Assembly (NCBI GenBank): GCA_037833965.1
Contig: AP031357.1
Span: forward strand, 3,182,001-3,246,000
DNA length: 64,000 nt
Source of the DNA: Marchantia polymorpha subsp. ruderalis
Lineage: Eukaryota; Streptophyta; Marchantiopsida; Marchantiales; Marchantiaceae
Reading direction: 5' to 3'
The notes beneath the pieces were generated by a model. It saw nothing but the letters and a program-made list of their open reading frames with translations. It did no database searches and was not told the DNA's origin. Of the stretch, positions 23,101 through 33,058 are shown piece by piece (within the stretch, counting starts at the first letter, position 1; each line of letters starts with the position of its first letter). The translations under genes were made by a program, and so were the position numbers.

Positions 23101-24923
23101 GTTGAGATGTCTGTGTCAACTTCTGAAAAGCTACCACTCTCTTCACTCTCAGATTCCCAATACTCGTCAGTTGGTCTATCTGAGTCAGTGGTGGATTCCC
23201 CTCCTCTCGTCAAAGGAACCTTAACTCGATGGTTCTTTGGGCCTATCCTCAAATAGCCCTTGTGCCATCGGTCCGTAGTCCTTACCGCCCTCAACCAAGG
23301 ACGTCCCAACAGCAAGTCGTAGCTAGCTTCCTTGAGAATTTGGAAGGAAAGCAAAGTTTGCACTCCCCTCACACTAACCACAACTTTGTCTACCACCCCC
23401 AGTGGTCTTACCTTCTGTTTGTTGGCCATACCAACAATTATGCTAGAAGGTCTAGAAGGTTGCATACCCAACTTCTGCATCAACCTCTCAGACATGGCAT
23501 TCACAGCCGATCCACCATCAACCAACACATCTGATACATCATGTCCATTGATCCTCACTTCGATCTTTGAAGCATGTGTACATACCTCCGAAGCAGCCGC
23601 ATCCACCACCCCAACTCCCACATTGGTCATGTGAGCCTTCCCCTTAGATTTCCGCTTCTTGGTCCTTGTGGAGATAAGACCTCCTCTTAACTCCTTCCGA
23701 ATGGCTGGATTCAAGGCAATCAGCTGACCAACTGTTATATTGGCCTTCTGATTTCCTACATCCTCCACCACGTCATACTTAGCTTGAGAAGATGAAATGG
23801 AAAAGTCATCCATGCCCAACTTCTTCCTTGGTACTCTTGGTTGACTCACTCCACTTGACCGTGTACTTCGACTTGGCGTGTCTTCCATGAAAATCGACTC
23901 GTCCGCAAATCGGGCCCGCTTCTTCTCATGAGCAAGGATATCCACTTTCGATTTTGAGCTCTCCCCTTTCTCAAAAGTGCATTGATGAGGGAATACATCA
24001 ATGGATGCTACTCCCTTATCCTTGGCTTGTTGCGTGGCCGGTGCATTGTTGTTGTGCCGAACTCCATCATGTTGTCGAGGGTTAGGACAATTCCTCTGAA
24101 AATGAGGACCTCCACAAGAAAAGCAAGAAACCGCAAAGTTTCCTGAAGGTGGATTTCCTCTTGGAGGATAATTTCCATACCCCCTAGAGCCTCCTACTAC
24201 GTTCTGATTCCTCTTCTCCCACAACTGTACTACATTGATCTTGAGATCTGCTAGAGTCTCCGTGATAGATTTCAACTCATTTTGAAAATCCACACTAGGA
24301 TTCGCTATCGTGGATGAAGTAGAAGTGTTTGAAACAATAGACCTTCCTACAACCGGTGGAGCTACTTCTCTAGCCACCAAGCTAGAATCATCATCTTCTA
24401 AGCTCTCCTCCATTCTAATAGCAATTCGAATGGCTTCAGCCTTAGAAGAGGGCTTCTCGTATCTCACCTTACTTCGAATCTCTGGTCTCAAACCTCCAAC
24501 GAAGTTCTTCATGAGCATCGCCCTTATCCCCACCATTGTAGCATCCACTTCGTCTCCGCCCTTCCTCAACACCACGTGGAATCTAGATTCCAACTTCTCG
24601 GTTCTCTCCACATAGGTCCTCACCTTCTCGTTCTCTCCTTGTTTCAAGAAGGTGACCTCACACATCAACTTTTCATAACTTTCACTGGGAAGAAAGTTTT
24701 CGATCAGGTTCTCCGTTAATGTCTCCCACGTGTCGTCCTCCGAATGCTCCCTCTTGTACTCCTTGTACCACTTGAGAGCAGAATCCTCCAAGAAATCCGG
24801 CAAAAGCATAGCCCACTCGTCTTTCTTCCTCTCATTGTTTCCTATGCAAGCCCTCTTGAAGTCCCTAACAAAAGCTTCTACATCCTCATTCTCCCTCCCA
24901 TAAAATACCGGAAGCTTCCCCAT
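20157..24923 (-). CDS. gag-pol: Gag-Pol polyprotein, Ty3/Gypsy copy 1 (1588 aa)
   Basis: Single intact frame identical in length to the copy at 36683-41449. Gag occupies roughly residues 1-300, with a zinc knuckle C267-C270-H274-C279 (one residue shorter than the usual CCHC spacing). The aspartic protease shows LVDGGS at 467-472. RT has VCVDYKKLNAV, FGDGYSGYNQI and the catalytic FIDDF (863-867). RNase H has YTDAS (D1014), TEREALAV (E1056) and VTDHKAL (D1081). Integrase has H1224/H1232/C1263/C1266 and D1294, D1354, E1390 (D-D-35-E), then a GPF-type C-terminal module; no chromodomain is seen. The start is ATG two codons inside an upstream TTG, right after an in-frame TAG. It looks capable of full function. 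Confidence 0.95.
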   Translation of the reverse strand: MGKLPVFYGRENEDVEAFVRDFKRACIGNNERKKDEWAMLLPDFLEDSALKWYKEYKREHSEDDTWETLTENLIENFLPSESYEKLMCEVTFLKQGENEKVRTYVERTEKLESRFHVVLRKGGDEVDATMVGIRAMLMKNFVGGLRPEIRSKVRYEKPSSKAEAIRIAIRMEESLEDDDSSLVAREVAPPVVGRSIVSNTSTSSTIANPSVDFQNELKSITETLADLKINVVQLWEKRNQNVVGGSRGYGNYPPRGNPPSGNFAVSCFSCGGPHFQRNCPNPRQHDGVRHNNNAPATQQAKDKGVASIDVFPHQCTFEKGESSKSKVDILAHEKKRARFADESIFMEDTPSRSTRSSGVSQPRVPRKKLGMDDFSISSSQAKYDVVEDVGNQKANITVGQLIALNPAIRKELRGGLISTRTKKRKSKGKAHMTNVGVGVVDAAASEVCTHASKIEVRINGHDVSDVLVDGGSAVNAMSERLMQKLGMQPSRPSSIIVGMANKQKVRPLGVVDKVVVSVRGVQTLLSFQILKEASYDLLLGRPWLRAVRTTDRWHKGYLRIGPKNHRVKVPLTRGGESTTDSDRPTDEYWESESEESGSFSEVDTDISTSDQETSSEYSSDDNVQVQVIAAMELLPRPGVKKDPDKVEMSEEEVCRRLSTLRFGPKVTKEEKAKFLDIFRKYIHVFAFSYKDLKHVTLETHRIELEEKARPIRQKQRRINPPTALVVKEEIDKLKEAGFIYEVENSEWVSPIVIVKKKNGKLRVCVDYKKLNAVTKKDYYPLPFIDEILEEVAGHEWYSFGDGYSGYNQIQIALEDQLKTTFTTPWGTFAFRVMPFGLCNAPATFQRFMNRVFEPFIGKFVRDFIDDFCVYGRKADHFDHLIKILQRLEEAKASLNPEKCIFGCEEGLLLGHIISKNGIAVDPEKVTRIMELPFPATLTKLRQFLGMVGYYRRFILSFSNKAHALTNYMKKGVEYELIFKDEAAKTAFEVLKKALVTAPILAKPDWGKPFILYTDASNIAVGCTLSQLDDEKHDHPIAYASRQMVQAEKNYSVTEREALAVIFSLKKFRHYLLGGRFTIVTDHKALKYIFNKPNAEGRIARWKLLLAEFDYTIEDRPGKKHANADLMSRAYDDGGDQSVDDTFPDEDLLVMDTVTTVPEEYKEIWDFISKGEFSQGMHQREKNALVKRCQPYMIMEKVLFHQGADGLLRRAVGRGEALQLMKEFHDGAVCGGHFAGKVTAFKILDAGYHWKGIFKDCVEYCKSCDVCQAFAKKSMKTPPMISVPVLGPFEKWGIDFVGPLNLTPRGNKFIVIATDYLTKWVEARPLKSTNEKEVGRFLYERIITRFGCPLELVSDRGGEFVGSMIQAMLEHFSIKARVTTSYKPNANGLAERTNYTLCMMLAKDADMDGSKHNWDKRLHAILWEYRTTWKTSTGYSPFRMVYGVESKLPIQFDLTTFTTIQQRLKKSNGAEAIKSRQQQLMELEEARALAMVRVERAQHLQKKYHDKRSGNQNLKPFKEGDWVMLFDAIRYKRARKKFLPKYFGPFIVEKVWGNFTYDIKELGGRHFDRVNHDKLKLFHRRSDSFTPRA

Positions 24924-25155
24924 TTCCAACTAATTTTTTTTTTTTTTTTTTTTTTTTTCTTTTCTATTGGAAATTTATATGGGGCTTCCTAATACAATAT
25001 AAACAACACTAACTCCATCCTTGAGTAATTCATCAAAGGAAACACAAAAGGAATTGGTTGTTCCAAGATAGCCAAAGCTCTCTCCTCTCCTAGGCATACG
25101 ATGAGTCTTACCCTCATCATCATCTTCTCCATCATTCGAATGATGATCTCCATCT

Positions 25156-25599
25156 TCAGTTGGAGCTTGAACCCGCTGAGGTCACTTTCTCTGTTTCAGC
25201 ACTTAGCTTGCCGTCAAACCCTTCCACAAGTGATTCCAGAAGTGCCTTCACTCCGCTGCATTCGTGTCCCGCTGGTAGCCCAATCACTCCGCAATTGTCA
25301 CAGAAGGTGGCGCTTTGGGATTCATGTGGCGATGATGGTCCCAAGTGAAGTTTCAAATCTCCCAAGTTCCTCTTGCTCCTCAATCTTCTATCTTTGTTCC
25401 GCAGGGAACAATTGACAACCTTATGGCCCTCCTCTCCACAATAAAAACAAGTTTCACGTTTGACTCTTGGAGATTGACTCACTACTCTTTCTTCAAACTC
25501 CACCTTGAATTCTCTTGTATTGGAGTCTAAAGACACTATAACATCCAAGCCTTGAGGTACTTTGGATAACCTAACCTTCCAACCTTCTTGTTCACTCAT
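25156..25599 (-). CDS. Extra zinc-knuckle ORF upstream of gag, Gypsy copy 1 (147 aa)
   Basis: A separate 147-aa protein between the 5' LTR and gag. It contains a canonical CCHC knuckle (C51-X2-C54-X4-H59-X4-C64) inside CFYCGEEGHKVVNC, and a second Cys/His cluster at C100, C103, H112 and C114. The N-terminal half, around VSLDSNTREFKVEFEERVV, could be a small beta domain. It is the same as the product at 36006-36449. Its position recalls the extra ORF before gag in Tat/Ogre-type plant elements, though I see no sequence similarity I can claim. RNA binding is the likely role. Confidence 0.8.
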   Translation of the reverse strand: MSEQEGWKVRLSKVPQGLDVIVSLDSNTREFKVEFEERVVSQSPRVKRETCFYCGEEGHKVVNCSLRNKDRRLRSKRNLGDLKLHLGPSSPHESQSATFCDNCGVIGLPAGHECSGVKALLESLVEGFDGKLSAETEKVTSAGSSSN

Positions 25600-26254
25600 T
25601 TTCCCATAAGGTAGAAACCACTCAAAAGACCTCTCCCAGAAACGCTATCTACTTGACGAAAACTGTGAATAAAGAAATCAAAAACTTTTGCTTTGTTATC
25701 TTGCTTTTGTACCCCCTCAACTTCAAATCAACATAACTTCGTCTCTAGACGTGATCTCTCAGTGAAATTTTGACTCAAACGTAGCTTATCTTCCAATACA
25801 CACTCGTACGAAGTTTCAAAGCCTAAATTGAAATACAGAAAAAGTAATCAACTCTGTACAAACTTTCCAGAGAGCAGACTTTTGATACCCGTGAAAACCC
25901 ACTCAACTTCTAACTCTCATATCTTTCTGTTAACACATGATCTGGACCTGAAACAAAAACGTAAATTTTCTCTATCTTTCACTCTAAAATCAATAAAAAC
26001 TTTGAAGAATACCTTCAAAAATACTTTTCAGTGTCTAAGATCACTTTTCTCTCAAAAAGACATGTTTACGTGAACAAAACATACAAAATCACTTCTAGGC
26101 TATCATATGAGACTATGGGATAAACAAATGGAATTTCGCTCTCAAGCACACTCTCCGCTCTTTCATTCCCCAATGTTAACACCAAGTGATCCCTCATGGA
26201 TACTTTCTCTCGAGCTAGAAATCGAATCCTAAACATTCCGCCTTCTAGATTGAG

Positions 26255-26272
26255 GTCCCGGCAACGGAACCA
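26255..26272 (-). other. Primer binding site, Gypsy copy 1
   Basis: TGGTTCCGTTGCCGGGAC lies a few bases inside the 5' LTR on the minus strand. It is complementary to a 3' end GTCCCGGCAACGGAA plus CCA, as in plant tRNA-Glu, by recollection of that tRNA's 3' end. Confidence 0.75.
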
Positions 26273-26276
26273 AAAA

Positions 26277-27134
26277 TGCAACCTCCGGGCTGACTCTCAC
26301 TCAGGTTTACCTCTGATGGCTTTGTGGTAGCGCATCATGGTTCTAGAAGACTAAGATTCATACTCTCACTCATGTCCCAAACACCTTCTCTTACAAACTC
26401 TCATGTATCACTCCAACTCACACACAACTCTCCTCACATCACCCTCTTCACATAAATGCAAACACACGTCGATACTCCAAGATACTCAAAAACTTCACTC
26501 CTTCATTACTGAAACAAGTCCTCACACATGACTCTCCAAACTTGCTTGAGAGGTGCTACTCTACCTCTCTATTTATACTACTTGAGAAGTTACCATAGTA
26601 ACATGTGGTAATTTCTCCTAACTTACTTTTACCTAGGTAAGTTTGACTAACCTTCTCTACGTGGCAACATGCCATTGGCCTACCTAAACCTTCTAGAAGC
26701 TTCCGGAATCCAAGGTTGAGGTGGCGACATGCCATTGGAAGCTTTTAAACTTCTACAAGCTTCCTAGCCACTAAGTCAACATTAGACTTAGTCTAGCCAA
26801 TCATCTTTCATACATTTAGTCAAACCAATCAAATCCAAGCTTCTAGTCAAATATCTAATCCCTTGGAATCTAGAACTTTTGTATAAGACAAAATAGAAGT
26901 GCTCACTCCTTGTAAAAGACAAAATAGAAGTGCTCACTCCATTCTTCTAGAACTCCGCTAATTACTCCGCCAACTATAGACATTGTAGCTAAACTTAGTC
27001 ATGACTAGATAAACTTAGTTATAACTAACTAGTTTAGTCATAACTAGCTAGTCTTAGCTATGCCTTGGCTAATCATCCTTATTCCCTTGACCACTTCTAA
27101 GACTTAGTACATATGTGCAACACCCGGTCTTACA
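26277..27134 (-). repeat. 5' LTR of Gypsy copy 1
   Basis: 858 bp, TG...CA ends, TATA box TATAAATA at 26570-26577 on the minus strand. Its outer end at 27134 is exactly the inner edge of the inverted-repeat arm, where it meets L2 sequence. Confidence 0.92.
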
Positions 27135-28658
27135 GTTCGTGCGGAAGGTGTCTGCGCGGATTGCAATTGTGCATCGCGCACACGTGTTTCCTCCTTCCGA
27201 TTGTCATCCCGCTCCTCCGTTAGGTCCTGCTCCTTCGATAGGTCTCGCACTGGAGGTGCCTCCGCCGAAGGCACAGCGCCGCAGGCGGTTGAGCCGAAGG
27301 CGGCTCGCCTGATGTCCCTTGGCCCGAAGGCCCTTCCGCCGAACGTGCACCTTCCGGCGGACTTCCCGCCAAGGGCGCGTTCCCCGCCGGCTCCCTACTT
27401 GCAACTCTGTGGCCCGAAGACCCTTACGCCGAAGGCGCACTTTCCGGCGGTCTCACCGCCGAAGGACCTTGCCCCGAAGGCCCTTGAGCCGAAGGCGGAT
27501 CTTCTGCCGGCTCCTTTCCTTTCCTGCGTTGCACCGGAGGCGACTGCGCCGAAGGCGTACGTGCCAAAAGCCCCAGCCCCGAAGGCGAGTCCGCGTACGG
27601 TACCCGAGGAGCTCTCCTATCCGTAGGCGGCACACTCATCCGTGCCGCGTGTTGTCTCTCTTGACCCGAAGGTCGTCTTGCTTCCGCCGAAGGCGTCCGT
27701 GCCTTCGGCGTAGGGAGGTCCGCTGACCCCTCTGCCGTCCGCGCATTCCCATCCTCCTCTGAGGATGGGGTCTCCTTCTCTCCGGCGGCCCGCGCTGTCT
27801 CCGCGCTACTTGCAGGCAATACAAGCCGGCGCGCTTTCTGCTTTCCCAGCGCCGAAGATGTCTGTCGGCGTATCTCCCTAAAGATGTCCGTCGGCGTGGG
27901 TGCATCGCCGAAGGCGCAGCGCCGAAAGCGGCTGTGCCAAAGGTGTTGACCGTGGTCAACGGATTTTGTCTTGTCTGTCGATTCCTCTTGTCCCTCCGCA
28001 GGCACTCACGCCGCTTGAGTTTTGTCCTGCCGAAGGCGCACCTGTCCGTTCCGCCGGAGGCGGACTGTACGGAGTCGCTACCCCCGAAGGCACTTACCTA
28101 ATCTTGATGCGCTGGCGCCGTAGGCGCCGTACGAAAAACTTCACCCCCGAAGGCGAACATCTAGGGCCGAAGTAGGACTTCCCGCCGAGGGGGAACTCTT
28201 TCTGCCGAAGGCGGATTCTTCGTATCTTCCTATAGTCACAGCTCCCTGAGTCCTCATCCGTTCTAGGCGTTATTGGGCTCGTTAGAACGAGCGTGTTGAG
28301 CTCTTTCCAACGAGACCCTAACCAAGTCAAGGCGTTGTGAATTGCATAAGCTCTGAGGGATTTCCCTAGAGCCAAAGGCGTACCGCCGAAGGCGGTACGC
28401 CTTTCCGCATAATTCCGCATAATTCCGCAGGGAATTATGCGCCTTGCGCCGAAGGAGAACTCAGAATTGATCGTTCAGGTCGGGGCGCCTGTTCCGGACA
28501 TTGCGCCCAACTTCTGGATACTACGAGATCACACGCAACCCGCGATTATCCATCTTCACTCTATTTAAATGTACCGATCACCATTTACACGGCTGCTGCG
28601 GTACTGTTTTCCAAAATTGTTTTAAATTCCGCATAAAAACAAAAAGTGGGTTACCACA
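27135..28658 (-). other. L2's own 5' leader and linker fragment
   Basis: Diverged relative of the R leader and linker. The leader runs from 28658 to about 27880 and shares the block around TCCTCATCCGTTC and AGAGCTC with 16530-16620. It then joins the coding linker (27424-28005) without the N-terminal coding block. It is dense in CGCCGAAGGCG palindromes and ends at the Gypsy LTR. Confidence 0.65.
27424..28005 (-). pseudogene. L2 coding fragment: linker region only
   Basis: A 193-codon open stretch whose upstream part derives from the leader. It then enters the family linker at GKQKARRLVLPASSAET, equal to PKQKARRLVLPANSADT in element R, followed by Pro/Ser/Ala/Gly-rich repeats (GPSGQGPSA type) and RRKGKEPAED. 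It stops at a TAA where R has a Pro codon, and is cut by the Gypsy insertion at 27135. The N-terminal globular part is missing. Confidence 0.6.
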
Positions 28659-30296
28659 GGGATCAGCGTACTTCGCCGCCTTGCGATCAAGGTACCGCAG
28701 TAGCGGTACGACCTGCTCGCACAATACTCTTGTCGACGTGCCTTGCACCGACTCCACTTTCTGCCCTTCCGAACTCGACTCGTCCTCTTCATCCTCTGAG
28801 TCGAGGATCTCTGTCGCCATAGAAAATCCTCGGCGATTCCTTGAAACTGGGTCGCGTGGATTCTGCTGCTACGACCGCCGCTCCACTCCCGGCCAAGATA
28901 TCCAATGCGGTGGGAGATCTGGCTTCTGGCAGGTCCGCTTCTCCTACCCGATCTGCTACCGCCGAAGGCGCATCGCCGAAAGCGACTGTGCGAAATGTAC
29001 ACGTGTCTCCTCCTTCCAGCCTTCGTCCTTGGCCGATTTCTCAAGTTGGGCCTGCGCTGAAGGCGCTTTCGTCGAAGGCGTCTGACCCGAAGTCCGCTGA
29101 GCCGAAGGCCTTTCAGCCGAACGCTCCTCCCCACTTTTCTTTTGCGCCAAAGGCTCTTGACCCGAAGTCGAGTCGTCGAACGGTACTCGCTCAGAGGCGA
29201 AGCACCTGTCTGTCGCCGGCACACTCGTCGGTGCCGCATTATGTCTTCCTTGGCCTGAAGGCCTTTTCGCTTCCTCCGAAGGCGTCCGTGCCTTCGATGC
29301 AGGGAGGTCCGCTGTCCTCTAGCTAGCTCGTGCACTCACATCCTCCCCCGAAGATGGCGTGTTTCTCCTCTCTGCGGCCCGTCCGGTGTCTGCGCTGCTT
29401 GCCGGTAGGACGAGCCTACGAGCCTTCTGCTTGGGACGGCTGCAGAGCTCCAGAATAGTTCGACTTTGGCTGGGAGCAGCAGCAGCGTCTTGCTGACTCT
29501 GCTCCGCCTCTCCATCCCACTTCCGCTTCCGCGGCATTCGTGCTGCGCGCGGTTCTTCCTCTGCTCTCGGTCGAGCTGGTGGCGTGCAGCCGGACGTCTC
29601 GTCCTAGTCGGTGTCGACTTCGACATCCTTCTTATACCTGCCCGGATTGCTGCGTGATAGCAAGGGAAACTGCACTCGCTCCGTGGCTGTCAAGCATCCC
29701 ATCGACCGATAGAAATTGATCAAGAAGGGGGAGAGGTGATTGATCGATCCCCCCTTCTCCTCCTGCGCGTGCTGTCTCATTGCCTTCTAGAGAATCCGAG
29801 CCCAATGGATCGGAGCTCTAGCCAACGCCAGCTCCACGAACCCCACCTGCCAAGAAGTCATGTAGGTGGTCTGGTGCGGCTACAAAATTTGGAGGAGTGC
29901 TACCGCGACATTCCTCCGCAAGCGATCCTTGTAATCACGGGTCTTGTACCCGTTCTTGCTCGACTTGCTGTGCTTGAATAAGGCCCCGAAGGAAATCTCT
30001 TTCTCCTTCGTGATCTGCACACTCTCACATTCAAAAAGAAGATGGTCCTCTTCTCCTGGGCACCTTCCCAACACTTGCTCCTAGTCGCTGACCTGCCATC
30101 TCTCCGGATGCGGTCGGAATCCACGCGGAGGTTGATTCCTCTCCCGCAGCCACTCGCGTACCATCTCCGGACATACCCAATTCCATCCCCATAGGAGGAA
30201 ATCGAGCCTCACCGCAGTCAGCTCGCGCTGGAATGCGCGCAGACCAATCTGCGGCACTTTCAGCGGAACCATCCGCAGTTGGGTGGACCGGGCCAT
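28659..30296 (-). pseudogene. Element L long coding region, N-terminal and middle part (decayed)
   Basis: From the ATG at 30296 the frame follows the R protein: LDFLLWGWN, MVREWL, then NGYKTRDYKDRL, WQVGFVE, IHWARIL, MRQHAQEEKGG, HLSPFLINFYR, KARRLVLPASSADT, MATEILDSEDEEDE and VVPLLRYLDRKAAKYADP. It is broken by at least five stops, mostly TAG: after QVSD, in LLQIL*PHQ (Gln in R), after ARIL, after VDTD and after ARAS. These positions make it clearly older than the R copies. The frame is cut at 28659 by L2 and resumes at 13116. Confidence 0.75.
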
Positions 30297-31649
30297 CGAA
30301 CTTCTTGCAAGTTCCTGCACACTTCTTCTTTCTGTCTTCGCGAACTTTCTTGCTTCTCTCTGCGAGTCAAGAGCTCGAGCAAACTCGCTGTGATTGCTCT
30401 CTACACTCCTTGCACACTCTCGCAATCTCTCCGTGCAAGTTCTCCGCGAGCTTACTGCAATTGCACACTCTCCTCACACTTAGCGATCACTCCGCAAGTC
30501 CGCCGTAAATTCTCCACAGGATTTCCGCAAGATTCTACTTCGGCGCACTCGATTGCTGCGCGCTCCCATCACTCCGCACCCTCAGACTTCTCTCCGCAAG
30601 ATTGCTGCGAATCAGGTGAATGCAAAATCAAAAATGAAAGAGTGAGAGCGCGGCGAGGTCTTCCCTTCCTTCAGCGATCAAGATTGCCCAACGTTCAACA
30701 CTTGGACTGGCCGCAGCTGGCTTAAATGCGATGCCGGCGCGGAGGCGTAACGGCCCAATTCGCACGCTCGAATTCACGCTCCGCCGTTGCGCGGACTCCC
30801 ACGCGTGTACGTTCGATCTTGACTCCGCCGTTTTCCGCCGAAGCTGTTCTCCGCTCGCGTATTGCCGAAGGCGCTCCGCCGAAGGCATCTACCGCCTAAG
30901 GCGCTCGTGGCGAAGACACGTCCTCCGCGACTCCTTTGTCCTTTCTGCTTTTGCCGAAGGCGTCCCACCAAGGACGTTGCGGCGAAGCTTCTTGCTCCGT
31001 CCGGTTTCTCTTTCACGTCCTACGCATCGCCGAAGGCGTTGCGCCGAAAGCGCATTGCCGAAGGCGTACGGCTGAAGGCGCGCGATCGAATTCACTGCAT
31101 CTCGCCGTCGTTTGTGTTGTTTCTTCTTCCGCCGAAGGCGCTCTCACCGTAGGTGCCTGTCCTTCCGCCAAAGGTGCATGTCTCCACCGAAGGTGCTCTG
31201 CCGAAGGCGAAGTTCTGACCTTCCGCCGAAGACGAAACCTAACATAAAAAATGCTTGCGCCGAAGGCGCTCAGGCGAAGGAGTCTATCGCCGAAGGCGTT
31301 CCGCCGAAGGCGCTTTCCATCGACGAAGGCGCATCCGTCCCAAGCCTCGTATGTCTTCAGCAAAAGCTCTTCTGTAGGGGTCTGAGCCGAAGACGCTCTC
31401 TCTTCCTTGCGCCGAAGGCGCTTCGCCGAAGACCCCTCAAAAAGAAAGCTTTTGCCAAAGGCGCTCCCCTCAGTAGGAACCGTCCGTTCCGGCCAAGGCG
31501 TCTGTCGTCAACATTGCGCCCAACTCGATGATTCTCCGTGATCCGTGATCTTCCATTTTTACTCTATTTTAGTGTACGGATTACTGCTACGTTACTTGTT
31601 TTCCACTGATGTTTAAATTCCGCACAAAAACAAAAAGTGGGTTACCACA
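30297..31649 (-). other. 5' leader of element L, palindrome-rich
   Basis: About 1.35 kb from the 5' terminus (31649) to the start codon. It contains dozens of CGCCGAAGGCG-type inverted repeats, especially at 30840-31520. A TATA-like TAAAATAGAG occurs about 75-80 bp inside the terminus on the minus strand. Plus-strand open frames here are by-products of the GC-rich repeats. Confidence 0.6.
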
Positions 31650-31654
31650 TGCGT

Positions 31655-33053
31655 CAAATGCCATCATTTTTCAGAAATTTATTAGTTTCTTTGTTTTTTT
31701 TACAATGCAATTTGAAATGTAATAGTTTAATTATTTTTACAATATTAATGATTTCAATCCAAACATATCTGAATCCATCAATATTTCTATTATCATGCAG
31801 TATCCAAAGACTAACCAAAGACAAATATTTTAAATGTAATGACTGAGTATTTTATTTAATCTTGATCAAATTGTTAAATTTATTAATATATTTTTGAACT
31901 TTATAAGGTCTTCATCGTCATTAATTTTTATTCACATTGATGAAAACAATTTGACCAATGAAGATTTTTCAGCTAGTTTTTTTAGGTTTTGTGGAGATTC
32001 AAATATCTATTTATGACATTTTTATAAAATCAAGATTATAACAAGAATATTAGATATACATGAATTTGGAAATTTGGAACCTTTTTTCTTCAGATATAAC
32101 ATTCTAAAATTGAAGAAAAAAAAATGTATTGACAAATTTTTACAAGTATTGACGTTTTTGTAAAATAAAAATTTGTTATCTAGAAACCTTTATCTTGAAA
32201 AAAATATAAAATTAAAATTATTTGAAAAAAAATAATTTTAATGTCACTGATTTATTTTTAAAACATAAAATTCCATTGAATACTTATTATCATCAGCATA
32301 CACCACTATTAATTTTTTTTTTTACAAAAGTGTTGAAAAATAATTTTGTTTGAGATTATTGATAATGTTGATAAAAAATGTTGCTAAAATTTTGAAATAT
32401 CATATAAATTGAGGTCATAATTTGACCTCATAATTGAAGTAATAATGATTGAAAAAAATTTCAAATATCAAAACTCTGAATTTTTTTAATGCATTTAAAT
32501 ATAAATTTTATCAAATCTGAAGTTTTAATTATAATCTTAAACTTGAATAATAGAAGCTGCAGGAATTTTGGGATGAATTTTTTATCATTTGAATAGACTA
32601 CACATGAAATTGTTCATTATTACACGGAATCATCAATTTTATGTTGAATTCTATCTTCTCTTTTACAAACTATATATCATTTAATGAATTAATTTTAACA
32701 TTATTCTATAATGATGATGTCTTTAAATACTGTACCTTTTAAATTTTTCAAATTTTTTATCATTTTTGTAAAAAAAAATCTTAGATATTGTGATGCAATA
32801 ATCTCACATGTTTTTGGGTATGTATCTTTTTAGTATTTGTTTTATTTTTTTAATTAAAAAAATTCCTAATTTCATATTCTTAAAATTACATTCATAATGA
32901 TACTATGTTTATTTAATTAAATAAATATACTTCATATAATTCAAAATCATCAAAATATTTGATTAATGAATTCCATTAAAAAAATATATGAATTTGACCA
33001 AAAATTATGAAGTCCAAGAATGAAATTATCATTAAGTTCAAAAGATTTATTGA
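31655..33053. other. AT-rich spacer between elements L and R
   Basis: 1.4 kb of very AT-rich DNA without a credible gene. It begins and ends with the target duplications of L (TGCGT) and R (ACTCG), so it is original host DNA separating two insertions. L and R point away from each other across it. Confidence 0.75.
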
Positions 33054-33058
33054 ACTCG

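Larger units (their letters stand above)
15030..27134 (-). repeat. Left arm of the 12.1-kb inverted repeat
   Basis: Near-perfect reverse complement of 34471-46576: paired positions sum to 61606 outside the A-tract and 61605 inside it. Differences seen by eye are few: 15137 (A versus T in the partner's complement), a codon near 18860 (Cys versus Arg), a base near 26030 and one base in the A-tract. It holds part of the copied nested element (15030-16924), the copied R coding region (16925-19262) and Gypsy copy 1. Its outer edge at 15030 joins L2's own gene; its inner edge is exactly the 5' LTR end of the Gypsy element. Confidence 0.9.
19276..27134 (-). mobile_element. Ty3/Gypsy LTR retrotransposon, copy 1 (minus strand)
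   Basis: Full-length 7.86-kb element: 3' LTR 19276-20133, Gag-Pol, an extra zinc-knuckle ORF, leader, 5' LTR 26277-27134. LTRs start TGTAAGACCGGG and end GGAGGTTGCA, both 858 bp and apparently identical, so insertion was recent. The flanks do not form a target duplication: GAAC precedes the 5' LTR (L2 sequence) but GAGC follows the 3' LTR, and that flank is the same R-derived sequence that borders copy 2. This mismatch is the key evidence that one side was replaced by copying from R. Confidence 0.93.
13117..28658 (-). mobile_element. Element L2: second family copy nested in L, itself invaded by the inverted-repeat arm
   Basis: Minus-strand 5' end TGTGGTAACCCAC at 28658, 3' end GGGTTATTACA at 13117. 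The duplication GGGAT is present on both sides (13112-13116 and 28659-28663). The insertion splits L's coding frame exactly after the KYADP motif; the frame continues with RGSYVELV on the other side. L2's own DNA is 27135-28658 and 13117-15029 (about 3.4 kb left). Between them lies 12.1 kb of foreign arm, consisting of Gypsy copy 1 plus sequence copied from element R. The 5' leader appears joined straight to the mid-linker, so L2 also lacks the N-terminal coding third. Confidence 0.8.
11301..31649 (-). mobile_element. Element L: unrecognised TIR-ended family, outer copy with nested insertions
   Basis: On the minus strand the 5' end is TGTGGTAACCCAC at 31649 and the 3' end is GGGTTATTACA at 11301. 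The five bases outside each end are the same, TGCGT (11296-11300 and 31650-31654), which marks a single insertion event. Without the nested copy L2 (13117-28658) the element is about 4.8 kb: 5' leader (31649 to about 30300), coding region (30296 to 28659, resuming 13116 to about 12300) and 3' noncoding region to 11301. The coding region has many stops, so L is the oldest copy here. No RT, integrase or transposase domain is seen. TG...CA ends with a 5-bp duplication also suit a large solo LTR, the main alternative to a TIR element. Confidence 0.8.

Noticed and set aside
27201-31531. Plus-strand frames with repeated PKA or PKAxAPKA motifs
   Set aside because: They are translations of CGCCGAAGGCG palindromes on the strand opposite the family gene.
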